This document shows positions 10,796 to 22,295 of a stretch of DNA of 44,094 nucleotides, piece after piece (position 1 is the stretch's first letter; the number at the start of each line of letters is the position of its first letter). A program made the translations under genes and the position numbers. Where the stretch lies: NCBI GenBank assembly GCA_000969725.1, contig JXSR01S007835.1. One strand, given 5' to 3'. The stretch is from Ophiothrix spiculata. Its lineage: Eukaryota; Echinodermata; Ophiuroidea; Amphilepidida; Ophiotrichidae. A model generated the notes under the pieces. It did no database searches. It was not told the origin of the DNA and saw only the letters and a program-made list of their open reading frames with translations.

Positions 10796-11665
10796 TAATA
10801 TCCCCAAATGCGACCTGATTTTATTCCAACATACGGGGCTATTTGAATGTATCCTGCGTCATCGAGTAGAGTAGATCAATATTACAATCACCCATTATCA
10901 GTCCGGTCCAACTGCCCATTTAGGAAAGGTTGCCTGATACAACAGCACCTTTCCCAATCTGGCAAGCATAATACCCATAATGCATTGCGAAGCCTATTGT
11001 ATTTTAAAAAATCTTAGCTGTGAACCAAACGACACTTTGGTTGGCGATGATTTTTGGTACACAGCAAGAGGGTCATATTTGGAGGGTTTTCACCAAGCGA
11101 AAAAAATATTGACCAGGAGCAAAGTATTTAAAATGATATAACCGTTTTTAACGGTTTTCCTAATTCAAATTTAAAAAAAGTAAACAAATAGTTTTTAATT
11201 GTAAAATGTTGAAACCCTTTTTAAGTTGAGATTTGTTGAGAAAAATAGTAAATAAACTCTTATATCAAAGGATATTTCAAGTTATAAAATTAAACATTTT
11301 TAATGGTACAGTGCATTGTGGGTATTCATGCTTGCCATATTGGGAAAGGTGCTGCCGTATCAGGCAACCTTTCCTAAATGGGCAGTTGGACTGGACTGAT
11401 TATATTAACATGACAGTTAACTTACGCATATCCCAAAATTCAATCTTATTCTAACTCCAACATATAGGTTCTTTAAATGCATGTTGAATGACCACATTGT
11501 TTACTTTATTTCGCACAGAAAGCACTTAAAGCACTACAGATATTACATTTTAAAATTAAAATCACCCATCATAACAATTATAGACATAATAGACAAAACT
11601 CATATCCCGAAGTGCAATCCAATTTTACTCCGATATACGGGTACTTGGAATATATCATGCACAGT
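10796..11665 (+). repeat. Tandem array, diverged units, split by a transposon
   Basis: A second conserved part of the array recurs three times: near 10796 (ATATCCCCAAATGCGACCTG), 11427 (CATATCCCAAAATTCAATCT) and 11601 (CATATCCCGAAGTGCAATCC), each followed by ...TCCAACATA or TCCGATATACGGG. The CCACATT...TTTACTT.ATTTCGC...CACTACAGA part reappears at 11490-11545. The unit containing 10796-10898 is interrupted by the 500-bp element at 10899-11398; the related unit at 11558 (AATCACCCATCATAACA) preserves the uninterrupted arrangement. Confidence 0.7.
10899..11398. mobile_element. 500-bp inverted-repeat transposon with ATTAT duplication
   Basis: The terminal inverted repeats are about 91 bp at 10899-10990 and 11308-11398 and are over 90% identical by eye. 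They begin CAGTCCGGTCCAACTGCCC and end GGGCAGTTGGACTGGACTG. A 5-bp direct repeat, ATTAT, flanks the element at 10894-10898 and 11399-11403. The interior (AT-rich, about 320 bp) has no transposase. It sits inside the tandem array, and a sister unit at 11558-11580 shows the pre-insertion sequence. The superfamily is not assigned: the duplication contains TTA, as PIF/Harbinger targets do, but the CAGTCC end is not diagnostic. Confidence 0.9.
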
Positions 11666-11990
11666 ATAGAGCATGATCAAGTCGATGACGCTGGAGACAA
11701 TATAAGTTTGCTGGTAAATTATCACATTACATTTCTGGATAAAGTTAGCTATTGCCTACATCTGTAACGTAAAATGGCTGTATTTAATTGGGGTTTACAA
11801 TGAAGCAAAGGGAGTCGTACAAATGGTCCAAAAAGATTCATTGACTGTCCGACCTTGGAATTTGCTGAAGACATATGCAACACTCATCTCTTACACTGCA
11901 CATTAATTCCAGAAACTTGAACGGTAGAATTATTTAGCTGCTATAAAAGATGAACAACACGTCGGCACGACTACACGGTTGCTCATAAAG

Positions 11991-12121
11991 TTGGAATACA
12001 AATTATATTATTTTTACCACATTTTATGTAAAGGGCAATTTATAATGAAAATATCTGGAAACTTATGTTAACTTTGGTCAGGTAATCTTGTTTGGTGTGA
12101 AATGGAACTCCAAATGTGATC
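11991..12121 (+). repeat. Dispersed duplication, copy i
   Basis: Matches 13702-13839 in the same orientation. The most conserved stretch is at the end, CTCCAAATGTGATCA. No frame is conserved. Confidence 0.6.
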
Positions 12122-13701
12122 AATTTTCTCATGTACTGGTTAGGGGGCAACAACAAAAATGGGTCAAAAACGTGATTTTTAGGTCAAATTTGATTTGGCC
12201 CCGCCTTGGTCAAGGTCACTTCTCTACTCAAGTTGAGTAGTCATATGGAATGTGTATGGGTCAAATTATAGTTCTTCTTGATCTACCAAATATTTTGTGC
12301 AACAATCTTATAATCTAACATATAACTCCAATGAATCGTCTAATCAATAACGGATACTTAGTGTTGTAAATCACCAAACATTTTCACCAAATACTCCTCA
12401 CATTAGGTGTACGGATTTTTCATCACGAAGCCTCCGTTATTATTATGAAATACATTGGAATTATATATCAGATTATAATATAACAAAGACTTGTTGCACC
12501 AAATATTTGGTAGCCCATAAGAAGTATAGTTTGACCCTAACTGAAGTAGAGTGATAAGTAGGTGATTGAATGTCTTGGTCACGCTTGACTGCGCCAAGAG
12601 AATGCTTGAAAGCAAAGCACAAAATGATCCTTCAACGTCCCCCAATTTACAAAAAAATAGGGTTGTGGTGAACGTGGAATGGTTCCCGGCGGTATATTAC
12701 ATTTGAAGATGTCATATACCACCAGGGACACATGTGGATTGCACTCTACAAGATTGCTTCATGACAGAACACATGGTTTCAACAACAGGGAGTCAGATTC
12801 CTGTATCGTGCTCAGCAAACTACCGAATGAATTAATATATTTTACAAAGCATACTAACAGGATGATTTGAAAGCTTTAAATAAGCTTTAGTATATGTTTA
12901 TAAAATGAAATAAACGTGATTTCAAAACCATCGAATTCTTTGAACGAAGTTTACATTCTTTTTCCAAAGCATTTTGATATCATGATTAAGCATGTATGTA
13001 ACAAAGAATAATAATAACAATAATACACACAGTACGTGCCGTCTAGGGGTTCTTGAATAGCAAAATAATAATGTATACATCTGATGAAAATTATAAGTAA
13101 AACGTGACTAGCGTATAATTTGTTTGGTTGACTCTCTATCTCAAGATTTAACATGTTGATAATTATAAAGCATTGGAAATGAAAGAAAGGAAATTCAGAC
13201 TTTATTTCTCATCATGTTAATCAAGTACTATATTGTATTTCATGATGTTAAGTAATGCTTTGTTGATAGTCACAACAACACCATTTAAACAGATATTGAA
13301 AATAAAAATAAATACTATCACTGCTGTTATACGTGTAATCGTGCTAGATTGAAATGCAAGTTAATGATTTGTTTTTATCGAGAGAGTTGGGCACAGAGCA
13401 GGAATGTCAACATTTTTGCAACTATGATAGGTCATATATCTAAGAAAACATAAATTTTGACGTAGGACTTTTAGTGTCAAAACGGTCGATTTTGTATGAC
13501 GTTCTTTCCGCGGAAACAATTTCTTGCGACAGTGTATATAAATTGTATTATCTGACGGAAACATATATTTCAAACGTGACTCATAAGTTATGTACAATCT
13601 ACAGGGGTTAAATATCTAAAGATGTCTGACATTTCAATGTGACACGAACTGAAAGAAAGTAAATCTAGACACCGTATCACATTAATACAACGTGCTAATG
13701 T

Positions 13702-13839
13702 AGTCGGAATAAAAATACTTTTACCACTTTTTTATGTAAAGGTCGATTTATAAGAAAATATCTTGAACTTTATGTTGCTCATGTTCAGATTTGATAAGGT
13801 AATCTAGTTAAGTGTGAACTGTAGCTCCAAATGTGATCA
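13702..13839 (+). repeat. Dispersed duplication, copy ii
   Basis: Partner of 11991-12121. The offset of about 1.7 kb is similar to that between 1692 and 3382, but the sequences are unrelated. Confidence 0.6.
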
Positions 13840-14133
13840 TTATTCCAACACTGTCGATAAAAATTGGCAGAAAACGCAACATGTGATTGACTATCATGGC
13901 GATCTGGTAGCACCGATTTATTACGTAAGCAAATGACAAGAAGCATAGTTAAAAGCATCATATTGAAAACGTTTACACTAGCTATCAAACACATGAGAGA
14001 AAATATTCATACAGCATTATTTCATAATTCATTTCATGATACAGTTCATGGTAACGTGACGCGATAGTCTTTAACACCACAATAAAAACGAGCATACAAC
14101 TATCATACAATTTTTTATCTATCATTTACTACG

Positions 14134-14310
14134 TATGCAACCGGTGATAAGCGCTTCGAAATGAACGGTTATCCCAAATACTGTAGTTCACAATGAAATA
14201 TCGGGAGGCCTTGAATTTAACAATCATTTAATATTTATGCAACCGGCAATCAAACGCTTCGAGATGAGCTAACTCAAATAGCTCTAGATAATATATCGGG
14301 AGCCTAATCA
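14134..14310 (+). repeat. Two-copy tandem repeat, 102-bp period
   Basis: Copy 1 starts at 14134 (TATGCAACCGGTGATAAGCG) and copy 2 at 14236 (TATGCAACCGGCAATCAAAC). Both continue with CGCTTCGA.ATGA, TCAAATA or CCAAATA, and ATATCGGGAG. Flanking ATCATTTA is also shared. No coding potential. Confidence 0.75.
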
Positions 14311-14775
14311 TAATTTTTGATGTTTTTAAAATGAATATTTCTTAATTTCATCTTCGAATTACAGCAGAAAAAGGTCAAATAAAACATTGATAGAAACAAA
14401 TACTGCCAATTCTGAGCAGAATGCCATAAACTTGCTAAGCCCTTCCCATTTTTACGACAAAAAAGGCGGAAAAGGGGTGCTGATGTTTAATTGCATAAAA
14501 AAACACGAATGGATTGATATGCAAGGTTCTTAATAATTACTTCCCTTGTTTGATCTTTTATTTTACATGTAGGTCTCCCTTGCTTTACTAAGCTTTGTAT
14601 TCAATAAAAACAATAAGACAGAATAAAAATAAATCTGTTATTACTGCCACTACCCTGATATTGACAATGTGATTTTAAAATCATATTCTACCCACCAATT
14701 GGAACCACATTCTTTTAAATAATTTACTGATCGCTTGCTTTGTTATCTATCAACGTCATATAATCAGTAACACCC

Positions 14776-14923
14776 TGGTCACATAACCACCGGTGTCCGA
14801 CCGGCGTCTGCAAAGCCGCAACGCCGCAAAACCGGTATGACATCGGTATGACACCGCTGAATGCTTGCGAGCTCTTGCGTTGCCCGGTCGGACACCGGTC
14901 GGACTCCGGTGGTTATTAGACCA
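14776..14923. mobile_element. 148-bp GC-rich foldback element
   Basis: The ends are imperfect inverted repeats of about 29 bp: TGGTCACATAACCACCGG (14776 onward) and the complement of TGGTCTAATAACCACCGG, ending at 14923. Both carry tandem CCGG.GTCCGACCGG blocks. The interior has two GGTATGACA repeats and GCCGCAACGCCGC. GC content is far above the surroundings. No target-site duplication is evident. It lies 10 bp from the assembly gap. Confidence 0.75.
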
Positions 14924-14933
14924 TAACTGAAGA

Positions 14934-15495
14934 NNNNNNNNNNNNNNNNNNNNNNNNNNNNNNNNNNNNNNNNNNNNNNNNNNNNNNNNNNNNNNNNNNN
15001 NNNNNNNNNNNNNNNNNNNNNNNNNNNNNNNNNNNNNNNNNNNNNNNNNNNNNNNNNNNNNNNNNNNNNNNNNNNNNNNNNNNNNNNNNNNNNNNNNNNN
15101 NNNNNNNNNNNNNNNNNNNNNNNNNNNNNNNNNNNNNNNNNNNNNNNNNNNNNNNNNNNNNNNNNNNNNNNNNNNNNNNNNNNNNNNNNNNNNNNNNNNN
15201 NNNNNNNNNNNNNNNNNNNNNNNNNNNNNNNNNNNNNNNNNNNNNNNNNNNNNNNNNNNNNNNNNNNNNNNNNNNNNNNNNNNNNNNNNNNNNNNNNNNN
15301 NNNNNNNNNNNNNNNNNNNNNNNNNNNNNNNNNNNNNNNNNNNNNNNNNNNNNNNNNNNNNNNNNNNNNNNNNNNNNNNNNNNNNNNNNNNNNNNNNNNN
15401 NNNNNNNNNNNNNNNNNNNNNNNNNNNNNNNNNNNNNNNNNNNNNNNNNNNNNNNNNNNNNNNNNNNNNNNNNNNNNNNNNNNNNNNNNNNNNNN
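14934..15495. other. Assembly gap (562 N)
   Basis: Run of N. Any frame drawn across it is meaningless. The sequence on the right resumes in AT-rich DNA with no visible partner for the foldback on the left. Confidence 0.99.
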
Positions 15496-15654
15496 ATTAT
15501 AATTAAAATGGTCTTGATATGCATCATAAATATTGATACTAGTGCAGGATAAGGACTATATAGCTGGAATAGCATACTTTGCCAACAAATGGCAATATCC
15601 CAAACTTTAACATATCTGCAACCAATACAGGGTTGTTAGTAATTTTATTGGTGC

Positions 15655-16770
15655 ACAGAGCTGATTCCCGATTTGTTTTTTAGCAAGGATATTTTTTTAA
15701 TGTGACCATATAAGCAGGTATTTAGTTATACCTTTCCCGAGCATAAGTTTTATTAACCATGCAAATGAGAACACGCCTTTCAGCCAATATCACAAAACCG
15801 TTACCAGAACATTATACCAATTACCAATGTTACCAAACAAAACAAAATGCATTAAAGATATCCTGAAGAAAGCAACATTCAGTTACGAAAAAAGTGGCTT
15901 AGGTTTTTTTATGCATCGAAAATTGGCACAGATCGTCGTTTCAACGATGCTCATGAATATTCATGAATTTGAGACACAAATTTAAAAAGACCCATAAACT
16001 CAACCAAATAGATCTTAATTAAAAACAATATTGCATATAGATGAATAAATGTTGTAAAAACATCCTGAAATCTAAAATAATTGAAATGTTGCGAAATATT
16101 TGTGAACATTTATGTAATTTCTACAGTGTTTTTTTTCAATGAGTGAGGTCAAATTTGGTCTTTGCGTTTTGCCATACGGTTCTGGACTTAATATATTTAA
16201 GACATTTGGTCAAAAGAATGCGACAACCCTTCTTTAACAGATTTGCTAAAAGGTTTGCGGTAATTCTGGGTAAAACACGCTTCACGTAATAGAATGTGAC
16301 ACTTGGTCCCATGAGGTCAAATAAGATATCAAATTTCTACGCAAACCATCAACCCCAGAAGTTATCAATTAAGCGGCAATTGTCTATTATTACGTAGTCC
16401 GAACTATCCGACAGGTCACGTCAAGAAAAACATATCGCAACCAAGTTCTTCTAATATTGATCACCAGAACTAAAAAATAAATTGCTCATTAAGAGCTCAT
16501 TTGCATACGATCTAAGTATTGACTGAAAAATAGTATTTCCTATCAGTTTTATGAATTTATTTATACATATGTTACCCATCACCTATTTAAAGCGTAATAC
16601 AAGATTCGCTTATGCGTCAAGGGTTTTTTAAAACTTTGGAGTTATTTGTAATTAGTAGTTCAAGATATTTCCGTGTAATGCCACAAACGTTACCGAACGT
16701 TTTATGTAAACTTTATACAGGATTCTGGCAATTTATTTACCTCATTATTGACCTCATTAGTGATTTTTGT
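15655..16770 (+). repeat. ACAAACGTTACC repeat family, copy a (with insertion)
   Basis: This aligns with 36180-36800 and 39775-40320. Shared landmarks in order are GACCATAT.AGCA, a GTTACC-rich cluster at 15796-15840 with GTTACCAAACAAAAC, ATCCTGA, then TTTTATGAA..ATTT, CAATCACCT-like sequence, ATTCGCT, and CACAAACGTTACCGAACGTT at about 16683, followed by GTAAACTTTAT. Relative to the other copies about 640 bp at 15895-16535 is extra. No ORF is shared. The element type is unknown; no terminal inverted repeats were found. Confidence 0.7.
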
Positions 16771-17539
16771 TTGCCATAAAACTTTTTAATATTCATTTTA
16801 AATTCATATTTATTATTTCCATATAAAAAGAAACCAAGATTTTTTACAGCAAAACAACACAAACACAAATTAAAAATACATATGGTTTAGTAGGCTGGAA
16901 GGCAAAAGAGGCCTGTAAAGTAGTCTAACCCTTGGTAACATAAAAAATACTACATTTTGTAATACGTACAAATCAATTTATTATTCCATAGGGGAACCAA
17001 TAATGATTAAAATATTTTACACTGCAAACAAATGGCTTTAAAGGATACATAGTTCGATTGTGTGACGTCACCTAATCAACGATACCGCGTATAAAGGTAG
17101 CGATCAAAAATATGAATGTTTTTATGCGAGATGCAGTAAATCACAAGTTAAAATTAACGTTAATTCATTGGTCATTTTCATACGCACTCAAATGTTTCCT
17201 TTAAAATGTATGTTTTTTGTTTTTGTTTCTTTTGTTTTTTTGTGTTTTATTATTATCATTAGGACCATTCCTAAACAAATTCAATTAGCTGAATTAAAGG
17301 TGAAATGAAATCAAACGCACAATTGATCGATCTAATTGGAGAGTGAAATGTAGGCCCTATAATTTCTATCTGGGTGATCGACCAATTCTTAATAAAATGA
17401 ATAATACATTCAAAGCACGTCTCATAACAAAGCCATGCAACTTGTTTAATAACTTGAATAAATATGATCAAAATAATAAACGAATTATTGTTTTTGAATA
17501 ATAGCACAAGAAGTAATTTTGTTTCATACTTTCCGTTTT
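16771..17539. other. Unannotated AT-rich stretch
   Basis: No gene recognised. A TGACGTCA palindrome (CRE-like) occurs once at about 17063, but a single octamer in non-coding DNA is not evidence of a promoter. Confidence 0.45.
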
Positions 17540-17970
17540 TCATTTTATTGCAAAAGAGACTTCAGAGGGCATGTCCCCTTGTGTTGCATATTTATTAGAT
17601 TTGCACATTTGGACATCTCCATGCACCCAACGACTTAGCCACTTCCAAGGCAAGGAGCTGCTTTGGTAAAACCAGCTTAGGGAGTGTTTTAAAACCCAGC
17701 AGTTGACCGCCCGGAACACCCGGTTCTGGCTTATTGAGATTGTTCTGTGTAATGGCAACCGCCCAGAACAGCAGGTTCAGGGATACATAACATCGGTTTC
17801 AAGCGGTCCATTAATGACCTGTCCAGATTCCATACACGTTCGGAAAAATGGTTAGAAGTGAGGTACCTATTAATCGAAGGTTTCAGTGCCACAAGGCCGT
17901 ATCTGCATATCATAAAATCCGCAGAACAGCAAATATCTAAACCTGATGGTACTCTACATATACAAATCAT
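17540..17970 (-). other. GC-richer segment with overlapping minus-strand frames, unknown
   Basis: Two minus-strand frames (17731-17970, 79 codons; 17540-17758, 72 codons) overlap by 28 bp, and a third frame is open for about 49 codons over roughly 17597-17745. Composition is GC-richer than the flanks and the translations are mixed rather than Phe/Lys-rich. Two near-repeats 54 bp apart, ACCGCCCGGAACACCCGG (about 17704) and ACCGCCCAGAACAGCAGG (about 17758), encode similar PEP.V.GG strings in two frames. I recognise no family. It may be an eroded coding exon with a frameshift, or a repeat. Confidence 0.2.
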
Positions 17971-18949
17971 CGCTCTGAATTACGTACTTCATTAAAATAC
18001 TACTTAAACATGACGAGAAATAGTGTCTAGATTTTATACGTTTTTTCGGTACATGCAAAATATATTGGTAAAGTTAAAAAGAAACCTCTCTGGTATGAGA
18101 TTTATATTTACTATTTTAAATTTTATTGGATGGAAAGGAAGTGTTTACTTAGCTTATCTGTTCTTAGACTATTTCTTCTTGACCAAATTCCTTCATCATT
18201 TCAGCCAAGAAAGCAAATATTTCGCAGATACCCAATGTGGACGATGTTACTGTTGAATAAGCAGATCATGGGCAAAATATGCATCATTAGTGCGCAATTT
18301 TTGATTCACCTGGTATCAAGCTCATTTCCAACTCAAGTACTATCTGTCTATTTAAGAACGCATATAGACAACACGTACATGCTATTTGTTAAGTCTTACA
18401 TTAATTTAAAAATGTTTGCCGTTTCTAAAATTGGATATGATATAACACTATTTTGACTGTTTAAAAAATTTAATGCAAAATGTTTTAAAGATCAAAATAT
18501 CAGAATGCTTTGAAAATAGATGTTAAATAATTCCTTTGATGATAATTCCTTCTTAGAAATGCTTACGAAATCACAATATTTGCTTTTAGAATACTGTATT
18601 GAAAAAGCTTTTTTTAAATCTCCGGGTAATCTTTCAAAGTTCGCTCTGTTTTTACACGTAAAAGGGAAGTTTTTTAAATCAATATTTTGCTTCGTTTCGA
18701 AAGTTTCAACATTTACCTGGGTAATGCAAATACACATCTTATTTGGTTGTGTGTGGTAACGTCGGAAAGTACCGCCAATATTTTCATTTAGGTTGATAAT
18801 GATGAAAGCATAGACTTTAACTATGTACTACAGTTGAGTCACTCTGGATTAGAATTCCATCAAAACCCTTCAATAAAGTCGGAATTTACTTGTTGTAAAT
18901 CTGGTCCTCTGTCTGGTTTTTCATTACTTTATTACTATGGCATTCGTTT
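17971..18949. other. Unannotated AT-rich stretch
   Basis: Overlapping open frames at 18023-18456 and on both strands at 18492-18759 carry no recognisable motif and are what an AT-rich spacer yields by chance. Confidence 0.4.
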
Positions 18950-19344
18950 GTTGTTAAACTTTTGGTGGAACAACAAAAAGATCAGTCTTAGAGGAGCAAA
19001 TTGGTTGTAGAACAACACATTCCAACAAATGTGACCTTCCATCCCAAACCAGCCGGTAATGCCAGCTTTTGTCATTTTCACTTTTTTAATTATTTGCAAA
19101 GACCATGCTTTAAGGATTAAAATGACACCTTAATGAACTTCATACAAATTCCCAGAAGTCAACGTATAACTGAGATAAACGCGTTCAAAGATCAGTAAGC
19201 CCTATATTGTCTGCTAATTGTCTTAAAAATATTCAGATTTATTTCACATTTCCTACAAATTTCTTGAAATGAAACTTTGTTGGTTTTTTGTAGTAGCGCA
19301 AAGAGAAGTTTCTGGCATTCATGGCTCATACGGGGTGGAAAGCC

Positions 19345-19940
19345 ACATATGTGAGCCGCTGCAGCAAAAGGATGCAGTTGTTGGCTTGAACATGTTGCTC
19401 ATTGTAGCATATCTGGTGTATTCCAAAGTACACATCAGATATGCTACAATGAGCTATATCAGTTCGGCGGAACTCACAATTCGGATACCTATCCGAATTT
19501 AGATACTCCGTATCAAAATTCTGATACCTGTATCCGAATTTGGATTAATAACAGCTGAAACGGGATATCAGCTGAATTTGCTGAATTTAATAATCAGCTT
19601 CGCCGCGCACCATACCGGAATGTATAAAAGGCAATAACATTATCATCATTTGTCATCTAAATTCTAAGAAAGTTTTGGCCAAATTATTTTGCCTTTTGTC
19701 CCGCTGGAATTGCACAAATAGAAATGACATTTCCACAGATACATTTATCATAGATGCAAGAAAGATGTTTTTCATTTACTTGCCAGCTTGCGCTATCGAT
19801 TTGTTTCCTGCGCCACGACAGGCGTATCAGAATTCGGATACCCCTTCATATCCCAAATTCAGACACGTTTCCGAATTGTGAGTTCTGCCGAACTGATATG
19901 TAGAAGACGACAACTGCACCCGTTTGCCACGCGTCACGGC
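19345..19940. mobile_element. About 600-bp foldback element with internal hairpin
   Basis: Left inverted repeat: GCAAAAGGATGCAGTTGTTGGC (19363-19384) and ATATCAGTTCGGCGGAACTC (19456-19475), then CACAATTCGGA. Right inverted repeat: the complements in mirrored order at 19870-19928 (TCCGAATTGTGAG, CTGCCGAACTGATAT, CAACTGCACCCGTTTGC). The left arm is interrupted by a 58-bp perfect hairpin (19397-19454) absent from the right arm. Repeated TCCGAATT and GAATTCGGATAC strings fill the interior edges. The exact outer ends are uncertain and no target-site duplication was fixed. It has no coding capacity. Confidence 0.75.
19397..19454. repeat. 58-bp hairpin (19-bp perfect stem)
   Basis: Arms 19397-19415 and 19436-19454 are perfectly complementary (GCTCATTGTAGCATATCTG). 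A further GTGTA/TACAC pairing lies beyond a 2-base bulge, leaving an 8-base loop. The dimensions resemble a compact small-RNA precursor, but nothing besides shape supports transcription. Confidence 0.85.
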
Positions 19941-20400
19941 GGTCCAAATATTTGCTCAAATTTCCATGTAAAACACTTCTTAAGAATTGATAATTAGTAC
20001 CAATTACACAATTAAATGTTAATTAAATATAACCTAATTTTCAAACAAGAGCTTGTTTTAAGTTTTAAAACATAAAACAAATACCATTTAAATGTACTTT
20101 ATGTTAGATCATAATGACATGCAGCCAGGAACTGTTTCAATGCCTGAATATAAAGAGAGAAGTTGAATGAATTCTTGATTAAAAATGTCAAGGGGATTAT
20201 ATTCTTTATTCAAAAGAATAAAATCTGTTTCATTTTTGCATATAATAAAACTAAATATCCTGTTAGACATGTATCTGCATTATTAACAAAATATTAAATC
20301 TTGTGTTGATATTATTACCTCTAAATAATTCAGGGTAAGGTTATCGAAGCGCCTAAAAAATTCAGTGTCTTATTTTAATAAAGGAAATTACTACATATTG

Positions 20401-21840
20401 ATATGTCAGCAAAGTCGATTGGATTGAATAATTCGCAATGATCTGAATTTTTAGAAGTGTAACATTAAGCTGAAAGTTCATCTTAAATACTGTAAGTAAA
20501 GACACATAATCTACAATCAAGGAAAAAAGTCGTTGGAACACTCAAGTCTTTTCAGGTGCATTCATCCGTTAAAAACACTAGAAACTACAGTAAAAGATGG
20601 ATAAAGTTGAAGGCAATAAAAAACTTTTCTCTTCTGACCATCCCCTTCCCCACCCTGTTTCAATGTTGGATGTAAAGATGCTCCTTGTATTCGGATCAAC
20701 ATTGAGTGGGGAGCGGGGAAAGTGCACGAAATCAATGACATGCACAGATAATTGTGCCTTGACTTTTCCCCTGATTGTAGTTGTTAATTTATGTGCCACT
20801 GACAGATTTCGAATGATACGAAAGTACATTTTTTTAGCAATTTAGAACTGTTCGGGGAGAATTAAGCTAATTAAAAACACGATTATTTTTTAACTTATCT
20901 AATGTTTCAGTTTATTTCAGAAATTAGTTGTACGTTTATGGTTATACATACGATCAGCATTTCACACTTTTTGATTAATAGGCCTACATAACAATATATT
21001 GCGAAGTTTAAAGTTGCAACAAAGTTTTTTATAATTATTGGTGTCAAATGATTATTAGCAAAATACAATTTTTTTATGGCAAACTCTCTAGAGATTTGAT
21101 TTACCCATTACTAAAATAATTAGAATCGATTATATTTTACGCATATATCACTGTAATCGTCAATGTCAAATCAACAGAATGCTAATTACAAACAGTGTAA
21201 ATAAACCGAGGCGTCTTTCCTCGAAAACAATCGCAACTTTCTAGCATATTAATATGTCTAAATCTCATGATGGCTTAAATGAATGTTTGTGAGGTGATTA
21301 ATTAACGAGAAGAAACGAGATATATCGACTAGCGAGTTCAATTTTTTGCTTACCCTTCCTTAAATTCTCGATGAATGCAGGAAAGTTATTTCCCTAAAGA
21401 AAATAACAATTAAAATGATCGCACGTTGGTGTATCTTTTTCGTTCATACAACAATAGCAAGATTCTCTTTGCTTATTTGTTTTTGATAAATGCTTTAGGG
21501 AATTTATTTTTGAAAAATGAGATAGATACTATTTAAAGCAATACCGTAAGATCCAACTAACTGTGTGCCCTATCACCTATCCTTTTTTTTTTTTTTTGAA
21601 TGATTAGGTTTGCTTCCGGTAAATTGACACCCTCCAAATGATTTGGCTTCCAGATTTAAAAAAAAAATGTTTTATTATAGCCATTTGTTGAATTAAATCG
21701 GTAAAAAGTATAGGTAAAGCGTTCCGGGTCCTGTGTTACACATTTTATTGTATTTGCGGTAAGGGGATCGGTACACATCCTTCCCCGCGAGCCTGTTACC
21801 TTCCCAACATTGAGACATGACGGTGTAATGAGTACGGAAA
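20401..21840. other. Unannotated stretch with one weak foldback
   Basis: No gene. An imperfect inverted repeat pairs CCCCTTCCCCACCCTG..CAATGTTG (about 20642-20670) with CAACATTGAGTGGGGAGCGGGG (about 20698-20719). Frames on both strands there reflect it. Poly-T of about 18 lies at 21581-21598. Confidence 0.4.
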
Positions 21841-21847
21841 GCCGTCG

Positions 21848-22141
21848 ATAAATGAGACTGAGTGTCTCTCATAACTGTCCAGGAGTCCGGATCTGATTGA
21901 ACTACACGGAATAAGTCGCAAGCAATTAAATGATATTTTGATTGCACACACGGACGCTGTATTTCATTACATCGGTGTAATGAAATACAGCGTCCGTGTG
22001 ACTGAAATGTCCTAGCTACTATTAAATTGTGTATAACGTACTGGTACATGTGCGATCAATAAATCATCGATTGCAACTTATTCCGTGTAGTTCAATTAGA
22101 CCCGGACGCATGGTTATGGGGGACACTCAGTCTCATGACAC
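21848..22141. mobile_element. Head-to-head dimer of a 160-bp MITE
   Basis: The right half, 21975-22141, is a near-identical relative of the single element at 42164-42323 (GTGTAATGAAATACAGCG, TGTACATGTGCGATCAATAA, CTTATTCCGTGTAGTTCAAT, CAGTCTCAT). The left half, 21848-21971, is the same unit inverted and partly deleted. At the junction the first 25 bp of each unit form a perfect palindrome, 21947-21971 and 21976-22000, around a TCGG loop. The ends read GTGTAATGA and TCATGACAC. A 118-codon frame across it is an artefact of the repeat. Confidence 0.85.
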
Positions 22142-22295
22142 CGGTACCCATTCGACACCTGGGTCGAGAGGAGCACATTAGATATCTTTAAGAACAAAAA
22201 AAAAGAGAATATTGAAACATCATGTTCTTCTTCAAACATAAGTCAATTAAATTGAGCAAGAATATCTGATTTATTGACTTATGAGTTCTTACGTG

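Larger units (their letters stand above)
11666..14130. other. Spacer with one diverged dispersed duplication
   Basis: No gene recognised. The 131 bp at 11991-12121 match 13702-13839 in direct orientation, with landmarks TTTTATGTAAAGG, ATTTATAA, GAAAATATCT, GGTAATCT and CTCCAAATGTGATCA. Short perfect palindromes such as CTACTCAAGTTGAGTAG at about 12223 are isolated. Open frames at 12403-12645 and 12679-12870 have no motifs. Confidence 0.5.
18950..20400 (+). repeat. R unit, oldest copy (fragmentary)
   Basis: Pieces match the third part of the R units at 24150-25318 and 30210-31140. They are GGAACAACAA...GAGCAAATTGGTTGTA (18967-19012), an AATTAGTA...TATAACCTAATTTTCAAA segment (about 19990-20045) and GGTTATCGAAGCGCCTAAAAA (about 20339). 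The order is the same as in the other copies. The match is weaker than among the later copies. It is split by the foldback element at 19345-19940. Confidence 0.55.

Noticed and set aside
14916..15575. A 219-codon minus-strand frame
   Set aside because: It runs through the 562-bp gap and consists mostly of unknown residues.
17704..17782. Two GGAACA...GGTTC half-palindromes resembling nuclear-receptor response elements
   Set aside because: Spacing and half-sites are imperfect and the pair lies in a possible decayed coding segment; one occurrence is not evidence of regulation.
21693..22049. A 118-codon minus-strand frame with a mixed composition
   Set aside because: It is the translation of one arm of the foldback at 21848-22141; no independent coding evidence.
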